In this document: piece by piece, positions 55,916 through 63,163 of the stretch
Position numbering within the stretch: position 1 is the stretch's first letter
How the letters are laid out: each line of letters opens with the position of its first letter
From: UBA2979 sp963694535
GTDB taxonomy: Bacteria; Chloroflexota; Dehalococcoidia; UBA2979
Direction of reading: 5' to 3'
Length of the DNA: 64,000 nt
Assembly: GCA_963694535.1 (NCBI GenBank)
Contig: CAVODE010000001.1
Span: forward strand, 1-64,000
Translations under genes and position numbers: made by a program
The notes under the pieces: model-generated
What the model was told of the DNA's origin: nothing
The model's input: only the letters and a program-made list of their open reading frames with translations
Databases searched by the model: none

Positions 55916-57550
55916 CTACCAAGTAATTGCGGCTCCGTCACCTCGTCCATCTGAGCCGCCCCATAAAACACCAGTCTCTCGATCTCGGATAATTATTTGC
56001 CCACGGCCAAATAATCCTAATCTTGACGCGCCGGTTGATCTTTCAACTTTATGCCCCCGCCTCGTAAGCTCACTCAGGGTATGGTCAGGGATTCCATCCT
56101 CTATCGATACAACACCCCACGGAGGATCTCGGTAAATTGAAAAGCGTGGTTCATCTAATGCGGCTTGTGGATTCATGTCAAAATCAATCAAGTTCACCAT
56201 TGTCTGTACGTGACCCTGTGGTTGATGGTAACCACCCATTACTCCGATGCTGGCAAAAAGTTCATCAGTATCAGCATGGGTAATAAGGGCTGGAATGATG
56301 GTGTGATAGGGGCGTTTAGACGGTTCTAGCCTGTTAGGGTGGGTCTCATCAAGGCTGAATCCGGATCCACGGTTCTGTAAGGTGAACCCACACCCTTTGG
56401 GAATAATCCCAGTTCCGAATCCACTATAGTTACTATTGATAAATGAGCAGGCGTTTCCGTCTCCATCCACAACACTCAGGTATACGGTATCTGATGTTTT
56501 CTCTGGGCCTTCATTAGGCGCGATTGAATATGAAGAGTCCAACATAGATTTTAAGTCGGAAGCATGCTCAGCGGAGAGTAACGTATCCACCGGAACATCT
56601 ACGAAAGATGGGTCAGCCACATGCTCCAATCCATCACGAAATGCCAATCGCACGGTATCTATAAGTAAATGCAGAAGATTGGGATCTCTTCGCTCCATTT
56701 TGCTAATCTCGAACTGTTCTAGAACATTTAGGGCGATTAGAGCCACTATTCCTTGGCCATTAGGTGGATGTTCCCATACTCGGTAATCTCTGTATTGAGT
56801 TGATATAGGCTTATCAAAGGTTGATACGTGATTTGCTAAGTCGCTGGATGTAATATGTCCACCGAGGTCTTTTATGATTTCAACGATCGCTTTGCCGGAA
56901 GCCCCTTGGTAAAAGGCCTCTGGTCCACCTTCAGCGAGTTCTCTAAATACTCGAGCCAAGTTCGGATTTTTCCAGATTTCGCCTGCTTTTGGAGCTGAAT
57001 TATTAAGAAGTAACTCAGCGCTATTGGGGCTTGCTGATTTTAGAAGATCAATACTGTCGTTCCAAAATTTTGATATGACGGGAGTTATCGGAATTCCTTC
57101 TTCAGCCAACCTAATTGCTGGGTCTAGTGCATCGGTGAGTTTCATCTGGCCAAATCGCTCCAATGTATCAAACCAACCCATTGCTGCACCAGGGACGGTG
57201 ACCGCGTGTACCGAGGTGGAAAAATCATGGTCCTGGAATGAATTAATGCCTAGGTCTCTCATGGATTTGATTGATTGATTTGCACCGCTACGGCCGCTGC
57301 CATTGAGAGCATAAACTTCTCGTTGTTTTGCATCGTAGTAGAGTGCAAAACAATCGCCACCAATGCCAGTCGACGTAGGTTCAACCACGTTTAGAGCGGC
57401 TGCTGTGGAAATCGCCGCATCCGCTGCATTTCCACCTTTTTCGAGAATATCTAAGCCCGCTTTCGCGGCTAATGGATGACTTGTTGCCACCATTCCATGC
57501 AGCCCAAGCACAGGAGATCTTCGAGATTCAAATGTCCAATGTTCATCCAT
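55916..57550 (-). CDS. ggt: Gamma-glutamyltransferase family protein
   Basis: 544 residues of the Ntn-hydrolase GGT family, which cleaves gamma-glutamyl bonds (glutathione and related). Self-processing nucleophile is Thr355 in KTSDTVYLSVVDGDGNACSF; other hallmarks are GGNAADAAISTAAALNVVEP, EPTSTGIGGDCFAL and FGTGIIPKGCGF. There is no signal peptide, unlike the periplasmic enzyme, so it is probably cytosolic; a related acylase role is possible. ATG at 57550. It heads a likely operon with the dehydrogenase and nucleosidase genes and diverges from the small gene at 57596. Confidence 0.88.
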   Translation of the reverse strand: MDEHWTFESRRSPVLGLHGMVATSHPLAAKAGLDILEKGGNAADAAISTAAALNVVEPTSTGIGGDCFALYYDAKQREVYALNGSGRSGANQSIKSMRDLGINSFQDHDFSTSVHAVTVPGAAMGWFDTLERFGQMKLTDALDPAIRLAEEGIPITPVISKFWNDSIDLLKSASPNSAELLLNNSAPKAGEIWKNPNLARVFRELAEGGPEAFYQGASGKAIVEIIKDLGGHITSSDLANHVSTFDKPISTQYRDYRVWEHPPNGQGIVALIALNVLEQFEISKMERRDPNLLHLLIDTVRLAFRDGLEHVADPSFVDVPVDTLLSAEHASDLKSMLDSSYSIAPNEGPEKTSDTVYLSVVDGDGNACSFINSNYSGFGTGIIPKGCGFTLQNRGSGFSLDETHPNRLEPSKRPYHTIIPALITHADTDELFASIGVMGGYHQPQGHVQTMVNLIDFDMNPQAALDEPRFSIYRDPPWGVVSIEDGIPDHTLSELTRRGHKVERSTGASRLGLFGRGQIIIRDRETGVLWGGSDGRGDGAAITW

Positions 57551-57595
57551 TAATTTTCTCCATTAGGCTGATATCCTTTTGTAGAGGATAGGTTA

Positions 57596-57829
57596 ATGCA
57601 AAAAACTGATGAACCGTGCTGGTTGAATATCGACCCAGGTGGTTCAGTGCTTCACCTTGAATCATGTCCGTTTGTTCAGGAGTATACAGGTGCAGAGAAG
57701 ACAGCTGGAGCTTGGGTGTACTTTGCAAACCAGGAGGCAGCTGGTGCCGTTTATCCGGCATTAGATATCTGCGCAAATTGTTTTCTCCCTGAAAGATGCT
57801 CTTCTTATGATTCTGAATTAATCGCATGA
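57596..57829 (+). CDS. Small Cys-rich protein, 77 aa
   Basis: Unrecognised. Five cysteines, including an H20-x-x-x-C24 pair (LHLESCPF), C58-x-x-C61 (ICANC) and C67, suggest a zinc or Fe-S site. Remaining sequence has mixed strand character (AGAWVYFANQEAAGAVYPAL). AGAGGA lies 8 bp before the ATG, which supports translation. It diverges from ggt (45 bp) and its last 25 bases overlap the 3' end of the selenocysteine thioredoxin-like gene on the other strand. The nearby redox genes make a thiol role possible but unproven. Confidence 0.6.
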   Translation: MQKTDEPCWLNIDPGGSVLHLESCPFVQEYTGAEKTAGAWVYFANQEAAGAVYPALDICANCFLPERCSSYDSELIA

Positions 57830-58344
57830 TCAATTAATTGCCGTAACTGTTTTTCACTGATTGTACCGGCATGCCTATCAAGGACCGTAGCTCCATCAGA
57901 TGACACTGTCGATATTCTTGGGAATCCAAGAATTCCAAGTCGTTTGGCGAGCGTATTGTCTTCCTTATTCGCAATATCAAGTATGACGAAATTCATTAAG
58001 GTTTGTGTTTCAAATCGTAAACCGTTCACGACGGCCCGTACGCTTTTGCAGCTGGGTCAGCCAACAGCAGAATTAAATACCAGTGTGGGTAGACCATTTT
58101 GTGGGATGTACGCTCCCGTTCGGTCGATTTCCGTGTCAGACATGGTGAAAGTTTTTGTAACTAGCACTGCTTCGGTTGTTGTAGTTACAACACCTTGTGT
58201 AGTCCCAACTTTCGGTGTTAGCGATTCGGAATTCTTCGTTGATTTTTCTATCGAACCTTCTTCGGTTTGACAGGATAGTGACAGGATTATCAATGTAAAA
58301 AGGACTACGGCAGATCGAGCGAAATGTATTTTTCTCTGATTCAC
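57805..58344 (-). CDS. Thioredoxin-fold, exported (lipoprotein-like) protein with in-frame UGA (candidate selenoprotein, UxxC)
   Basis: Two fragments in one frame (58344-58060 and 58056-57805) are separated only by TGA at 58057-58059. Read as selenocysteine (U96) they make one 179-residue protein. It has a signal sequence with a lipobox-like cleavage (SLSC, C25), a Thr-rich linker (about 35-60), and a thioredoxin domain: strand GLPTLVFNSAVG, redox motif U96-P-S-C99, helix KSVRAVVNGL, strand NFVILDI, and the cis-Pro loop GILGFPRISTVSSDGATV. GTG start with AGAGG 6 bp upstream. It lies 36 bp downstream of the M20 peptidase gene. Alternative: a nonsense mutation; the UxxC placement and the hairpin just downstream argue against that. 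Confidence 0.75.
58019..58037 (-). promoter_or_regulatory. Candidate bacterial SECIS hairpin for the thioredoxin-like gene
   Basis: On the minus strand GGGCCGU-CGUGA-ACGGUUU forms a seven-pair stem (three G-U pairs) with a five-base loop whose second base is G. The stem begins 19 bases after the UGA and the loop 26 bases after it, within the usual 16-37 range for bacterial SECIS elements. It is the weaker of the two SECIS candidates because of the G-U pairs. Confidence 0.55.
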
Positions 58345-58380
58345 TTTTTACCTCTCATGCTTGAAATTTTACTAATGGGT

Positions 58381-59691
58381 TTACCCACAAATCCCTCGGA
58401 CTGTTGCATGCATTATTTGCATTCCTAAATGTAAATTATCAATTGACAAGCGCTCATCATGTCCGTGAACTCGTCCTGCCTCACTGGGACCACTCAGGAA
58501 TGGACTGAATCCATATGCAGTCATTCCCTTGCGCCTAAACACTCGCGAATCAGTGAACCCAGTTGAGACACCAGGCAGGATTAAGGCATCTTCAACTAAG
58601 TTACGAGCCTCTCGTGCCATCACATCCCAAAGTTCTGTATTCGCCGGAGAAGCTGGAGTTGATGATTGAAATACCCGTTCAATTTTGATGCGATCATCGT
58701 TAATTACGTCGACCATGTCACCGACGAATTTATCAGGGTCATATCCTGGTACGAGTCGGCAATCAAGAGTGGCTTCAGCATCTGAGGGGATAACATTGTG
58801 TTTGACTCCCGAGCGGAGAGTTGTCAATGCGATAGAATTTTTTTGCATCGAGTCTATTCTTGGGTTATCTGCTGCCAAAGCCTTGAGAACTTCATCAGTA
58901 GGTTTGTCTTTCAAAATGCCTGCTTCATAAATAGCTTCGAAGTAATTTCTAACTTCGGGAGTTATATCAAATGGTCGCTCCCAATCTAGAATTTTGTTTA
59001 CCGCACGAATCAAGTGGTCTGCTGCATTGTCGCTATGCGGTACAGATCCATGGCCTGGAGTGCCCTCAACTGTCAATTTTAACCAGAGAGGGCCCTTCTC
59101 TGAGACACCTATATTGAAAGCATCACGCTCGATGCCTAGTACTTCTGTACTGCCGCTCCCACCTTCATTTATTACATATTCACAATCAAGAAGCTCAGGG
59201 TGTTCGCGGTCAAGAAACTCGACGCCATAGGCTGAGCCTGCTTCCTCATCGGCAACTGCCATGAAAACCAAGTCACGCTTGAGCGGTAAATTAAGTCGCT
59301 TATGTAAAAGAAATGTAACGAGTTCGACGATGCCAGTGCCTTTCATATCTTGAGCACCACGGCCCCAGATATAGCCATCATGGACTTCACCACCGAGTGG
59401 GTCGACTGTCCAGTTTTCTATTTCAAAAGGAACGACGTCAGTGTGGTTAAGTAGAATTAGAGATTTCCCTCGGCTTCCATCTCCTTTGAGTGTGGCTACT
59501 AGCGTGGATCGATTGTCACCGGGATCGTAAAGCTGGTAAGGAATTCCTTCAGCGTCAAGAATTTTTCCTATGAAATCGCAGGCAATGGTTTCGTTACCTG
59601 GAGGATTCACCGTATTGACGCGTATATATGACGAAAGCCATTCAGTTGCTTGTTCGGTCCACTCGTTCCAGTTTATCTCGGTGTCTGTCAT
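58381..59691 (-). CDS. M20/M25/M40-family metallopeptidase (ArgE/DapE/ACY1-like)
   Basis: 436 residues, dinuclear zinc amidohydrolase or peptidase. Motif LLNHTDVVPF gives H83 and D85, GRGAQDMKGTG gives D115, and ADEEAGSAYG gives E149/E150 (catalytic plus ligand). The C-terminal half has the dimerisation lid (GTPGHGSVPHSDNAADHLI) and a late histidine in GRVHGHDERLSI. No signal peptide. It hydrolyses N-acyl amino acids or dipeptides; substrate unknown. It is the upstream gene on the same strand for the selenocysteine thioredoxin-like gene (36 bp). Confidence 0.88.
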   Translation of the reverse strand: MTDTEINWNEWTEQATEWLSSYIRVNTVNPPGNETIACDFIGKILDAEGIPYQLYDPGDNRSTLVATLKGDGSRGKSLILLNHTDVVPFEIENWTVDPLGGEVHDGYIWGRGAQDMKGTGIVELVTFLLHKRLNLPLKRDLVFMAVADEEAGSAYGVEFLDREHPELLDCEYVINEGGSGSTEVLGIERDAFNIGVSEKGPLWLKLTVEGTPGHGSVPHSDNAADHLIRAVNKILDWERPFDITPEVRNYFEAIYEAGILKDKPTDEVLKALAADNPRIDSMQKNSIALTTLRSGVKHNVIPSDAEATLDCRLVPGYDPDKFVGDMVDVINDDRIKIERVFQSSTPASPANTELWDVMAREARNLVEDALILPGVSTGFTDSRVFRRKGMTAYGFSPFLSGPSEAGRVHGHDERLSIDNLHLGMQIMHATVRGICG

Positions 59692-59782
59692 TTCATGGCC
59701 TCACTTATCCTGTTCTGACTACAATTTAACGTTCAGTTTTTTTGATTTTCGCTCTCTATAGTAGTATCACGCGCTAGTAGTG

Positions 59783-60358
59783 TTATGTCTTTTTGAAGGG
59801 AGGGGATGCATTTTCAGGCACCGATATCTCAAATGTATTTAGCACGATAGAAATTGCTGAGTAATAGCCGATCAAGGTTGCAATCTCCATTATTCCGGCT
59901 TCACCTAAAGCTTCAGTGAGCGCCTTATAGGTATCCTCTTGAATACGTTTAGTTTCGATCATTTGTATGCAAAACTCATAAACTAATGCCTCAGAGCCAC
60001 CAAGATCTGGTTTTTCACCCAGCTGAATTGCAGTGACTACTTCCTGTTTAATGCCGGCTTCGAGGGCCATTCTGGCGTGCGCCCAGAACTCATATTGAGC
60101 CTGCCAGTGTGCTCCAATGGTGATAATTGCAAGCTCGAGCAGCGGGCGAGGAATGCTGGTGCCGTAACGCAGACGTGCTCCTAGTTCTTGCAGTGCTATA
60201 CCAATATTGGGCGAGTACAACATTGAGTTAAAGGGGCCGCCGAGTGACCCATCTGATTGGATCATATTTGCGCCTCTTGGTCCAGTAGTGAGCGCCTCAT
60301 AAGTTTGTTTTTGATCTGCGGTTAGAAGTTCTGGTGTGAGTCGTGTTAGACGTGACAT
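59783..60358 (-). CDS. Carboxymuconolactone decarboxylase (CMD/AhpD-like) family protein
   Basis: 191 residues, all-helical. Motif LLELAIITIGAHWQAQYEFWAHARMALEAG matches the CMD/AhpD fold in which the two helices often bear a CxxC; here the equivalent reads HWQAQYEFWAH, with no cysteine pair, so peroxidase activity like AhpD is not expected. An SIPRPLLELA motif precedes. The ATG at 60358 is used: an upstream in-frame ATG at 60469 overlaps the divergent EamA gene and gives an untypical 37-residue leader. GAAAGG lies about 11 bp upstream. Confidence 0.75.
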   Translation of the reverse strand: MSRLTRLTPELLTADQKQTYEALTTGPRGANMIQSDGSLGGPFNSMLYSPNIGIALQELGARLRYGTSIPRPLLELAIITIGAHWQAQYEFWAHARMALEAGIKQEVVTAIQLGEKPDLGGSEALVYEFCIQMIETKRIQEDTYKALTEALGEAGIMEIATLIGYYSAISIVLNTFEISVPENASPPFKKT

Positions 60359-60474
60359 ATAGGTTAAAGCCTTTCTTTGGACGCAATGGGTGTGAAACAC
60401 CCTCACAGTAGGATATCGGTAACCCACGAAGTTTTGTTGTATTGACCTGGATATGTTTATTATGCTCACTATCT

Positions 60475-61347
60475 ATGAATAGATATCAGATGTTGATTCT
60501 CGCGATCGGAATTTTCGCCTGTAGTTGGGCTGGCCCATTAATTAGGCTGGCAGATGAGGCTTCTTTTCTTTATATTGCCACTGCACGCCTTGTAATTGCC
60601 GCGCCAATAATGATCGTAGTTTCACTTCTAGGGCCTAAAGATTCGTATAGGACTCTGAAAATCGGTGTGATTTGTTTAATGGTTTTATCTGGAATTGCTT
60701 TAGCAGCTCACTTTGCGTTTTGGGTTTCAAGCATTTCTAAAACTTCGATTTTAGCCTCAGTCGCATTGGTTGCAATGAGTCCACTATTTGCCGCTTTAGG
60801 TGGCTGGATGTTTCTCGGCGAGCGACCGAACGCGAGAGTATTGAGTGGTATCCTAGTGAGCTTTTGCGGAGCATCTGCCCTGCTCATCTCCGATTTTAAA
60901 GATGTCGGTAGCTTGTCAGGGGACATCTATGCGTTCATCGGTGCCATACTTGCTTCGATTTATCTATTGATTGGGCGTTATGTCAGGCAGCGTGTAGAGA
61001 TGTCAGTTTATGCAGCAGTCGTCTATTCGGTTGGAGCTATTGTTCTACTCATTACCTTCTTGAGTCGAGAAACTTTAACCTTTAATTATGAAGTAAATAC
61101 GTATATCTTTGTTCTTTTACTCGCTCTTGTCCCACAGTTAATCGGCCATAACGCGATAAATTATTCCTTGGGATTTGCGCCGGCTGCCATTGTTGCATTG
61201 GCGATACTTGGTGAACCTGTAGGATCATCTTTGATAGCAGCGCTGTTTCTTGATGAAATTCCTTCAATTTTTGAGATTGTTGTCGGGGGAGTAATTCTAT
61301 CGGGTGTTTATATTGGTGTCCGAGGCGGTGCGATATCATCGAGCTAG
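60475..61347 (+). CDS. EamA/DMT-superfamily permease
   Basis: 290 residues with ten predicted membrane helices and the duplicated five-helix EamA repeats, ALLISDFKDVGSLSGDIYAFIGAILASIYLLIGR marking the middle. Transports small metabolites such as amino acids, nucleobases or purines; substrate unknown. Start at 60475 chosen because the first TM follows directly (MLILAIGIFACSWAGPLIRLA); longer frames exist but add a leader. The 3' end overlaps the convergent CoA-transferase by 4 bp. Confidence 0.85.
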   Translation: MNRYQMLILAIGIFACSWAGPLIRLADEASFLYIATARLVIAAPIMIVVSLLGPKDSYRTLKIGVICLMVLSGIALAAHFAFWVSSISKTSILASVALVAMSPLFAALGGWMFLGERPNARVLSGILVSFCGASALLISDFKDVGSLSGDIYAFIGAILASIYLLIGRYVRQRVEMSVYAAVVYSVGAIVLLITFLSRETLTFNYEVNTYIFVLLLALVPQLIGHNAINYSLGFAPAAIVALAILGEPVGSSLIAALFLDEIPSIFEIVVGGVILSGVYIGVRGGAISSS

Positions 61348-62582
61348 CCAAGCTCGACTTCAGGCCTTTCTTCCCAGACAACCTGATTACTAATTAAATC
61401 TGCAAGCTGACCTTCATTCATTCCCAGCAGTTCAGATAAAACTTCGCGACTGTGCTCTCCCATATCAGGCGCCGTTCCTTTGATTCCACCAGGTGTCCGC
61501 GACATCTTTATTGGCGTATTTGCTAGAGGCGTGGGTCCAAAAGTTTTGTGTTCTATTTCAGGGAGCATCTCGCGGGCCGCGACCTGAGGCATAGCGGACG
61601 TTTCTGCGATGTTATTGAGTGGTCCGCAAGGGATTCCGTACTTTTGTAAAGCGTTAACCCAGTCGGATGTATTTCTCTGTGCAAAAGCTAGATTCAGTAG
61701 TGGCTCGAGTTCACTGTGGTTCCGACTCCGAGCAGCAGCAGTTTCAAAACGTGGATCATCGATAAGTTCCGGGATATCAAGTTCGACACAGAGAAGTGCC
61801 CATTGATTTGAGATGCCCCAAGAGAGGGCAATGACAATGTAGCCATCTTTTGTGGGGAATGCTTGGAAAGGCACAGCAGTAGGATGTCGAGTACCAATGC
61901 GTCCAGGGATTTCCTTCGTTATGTGATATCGCATAAATTCATTTGTTTGCACCGCAATTTGACAGTCAAGCATTGAAATATCTATTAGTTGGCCTTCACC
62001 AGACTTATGACGCTCGTGTATTGCAGCTAAAACTCCAACTGCGCAATATAGCCCAGCCGCTACGTCCCCGACAGAAAATCCAACTCGCGCTGGCTCTGAA
62101 TCCTCATATCCCGTAATGGACATAACTCCGCCAGCCCCCTGCACAATTACGTCGAGGGCCGGCTTATCCGAAAGTGGGCCTGTCTGACCGTATCCGGATA
62201 TGGCAGCGTATATGAGTCCTGGATTTAGGTCTTTGAGGTCGGCATACCCGAGACCAAGGCGGCTCATTGCACCAGGTGTAAAGTTTTCCACCACGACGTC
62301 AACTTCTTTCACAAGATCCTGGAAAATACTTTTTCCTGATTCAGTAGTGAGATCAACCGCGATCGATCTCTTGCCTCGATTTATAGAAAAGAAGTAGCCG
62401 GATTCTCCATCGATCATCGGCATAGTGGTACGAGCGACATCTCCGTAGGGAGGCCTCTCCAATTTGATAACATCTGCTCCGAGGTCACCCAGAGTCTGAG
62501 TACACATCGGCCCGGATAAAATCCAGGTGAGGTCAAGGATACGAATTCCTTTCAGCGGACCAGAAGTTGGTAATGCGGGCAA
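61344..62582 (-). CDS. CaiB/BaiF (class III) CoA-transferase
   Basis: Second family member, 412 residues: GIRILDLTWILSGPMCTQTLGDLGADVIKLERPPYGD at the N-terminus, KRSIAVDLTTESGKSIF, FTPGAMSRLGLGY, catalytic Asp173 in FSVGDVAAG. TTG start at 62582, with AAGG 8 bp upstream. It lies 22 bp downstream of the UGSC gene on the same strand, so it may be co-transcribed with the UGSC locus. The activated acid is unknown. Confidence 0.88.
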   Translation of the reverse strand: MPALPTSGPLKGIRILDLTWILSGPMCTQTLGDLGADVIKLERPPYGDVARTTMPMIDGESGYFFSINRGKRSIAVDLTTESGKSIFQDLVKEVDVVVENFTPGAMSRLGLGYADLKDLNPGLIYAAISGYGQTGPLSDKPALDVIVQGAGGVMSITGYEDSEPARVGFSVGDVAAGLYCAVGVLAAIHERHKSGEGQLIDISMLDCQIAVQTNEFMRYHITKEIPGRIGTRHPTAVPFQAFPTKDGYIVIALSWGISNQWALLCVELDIPELIDDPRFETAAARSRNHSELEPLLNLAFAQRNTSDWVNALQKYGIPCGPLNNIAETSAMPQVAAREMLPEIEHKTFGPTPLANTPIKMSRTPGGIKGTAPDMGEHSREVLSELLGMNEGQLADLISNQVVWEERPEVELG

Positions 62583-62604
62583 TGAGAAGGCCTTTCTGAC
62601 TTGG

Positions 62605-63141
62605 TTAGTCGATTAGCGCTGTTAGCAATTGTTCGATAACAGAGTTAGCTCTTTGATGCATTTCTTCATCTGTTTGGTCTTGCATTGGGTGAGGTACAAA
62701 GACCCTGTTGACGTCAGGCATGCCCAATGAGGTCGATTGAGCTACCGCAGCATCGACAAAACCATCTGTGGCCACAAATACTGCGGGGATTCCATTATTT
62801 TCAAACCAAACTGTGTCGTGCACACTGCACGTTGTACAAGATCCTCAGTCAGCGACTGCCTCGATCACAAAGTTACACTCATTCAGTATTTGTCTTCTGA
62901 GTTCGTAAGGCGCAGGTTTAGCAAAAGTAGGCTTCATGTATCTTTGTATTTTTACATTTGGCATTTGATTACTAATCAGTATTTCGACCCGGTCTAAGAA
63001 CTTATTTCCGCGAGGCTTAGAGATATCAAGGAGACCAACGGTTCCAGTGATATGCTCAGGTCTTTTAGTTCTAGTTCGCTTGATTGGTTCTCTTTCGTCG
63101 GTCGGATCCAGAATTGTCGTGGGTAAATCTTGTGGTGACAT
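62605..63141 (-). CDS. UGSC-family selenoprotein (in-frame UGA read as selenocysteine)
   Basis: Reading the TGA at 62845-62847 as selenocysteine joins two fragments into one 178-residue protein. The N-terminus TTILDPTDEREP and the GLLDISKPRGNKFLDRVE region are typical of the UGSC family; the motif is VIEAVAD-U99-G-S-C102-TTC-SVHDTVWFENNGIPAVFV. UGSC is a family in which selenocysteine members are known. The ATG at 63141 is preferred over 63171 or 63225 because GAAGG lies 8 bp upstream and the family starts near LDPT. It is 22 bp downstream of the partner gene at 63164. Function of the family: not established. Confidence 0.9.
62817..62831 (-). promoter_or_regulatory. Candidate SECIS hairpin of the UGSC gene
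   Basis: Directly after the UGA, the minus strand carries a perfect six-pair stem CGUGCA / UGCACG with the three-base loop GUG. The stem starts 13 bases, and the loop 19 bases, after the UGA, and the first loop base is G. These match the usual bacterial SECIS constraints (loop 16-37 bases downstream, G in the first two loop bases). Confidence 0.75.
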
Positions 63142-63163
63142 TCTACAAACCTTCTTTCTGACT

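Noticed and set aside
57805..58344. Frameshift or ordinary nonsense mutation in the thioredoxin-like gene
   Set aside because: Both halves are in the same frame, so it is not a frameshift. A random stop exactly at the first redox-Cys column with an intact second half, and a hairpin at SECIS distance, is less likely than Sec coding, though not excluded.
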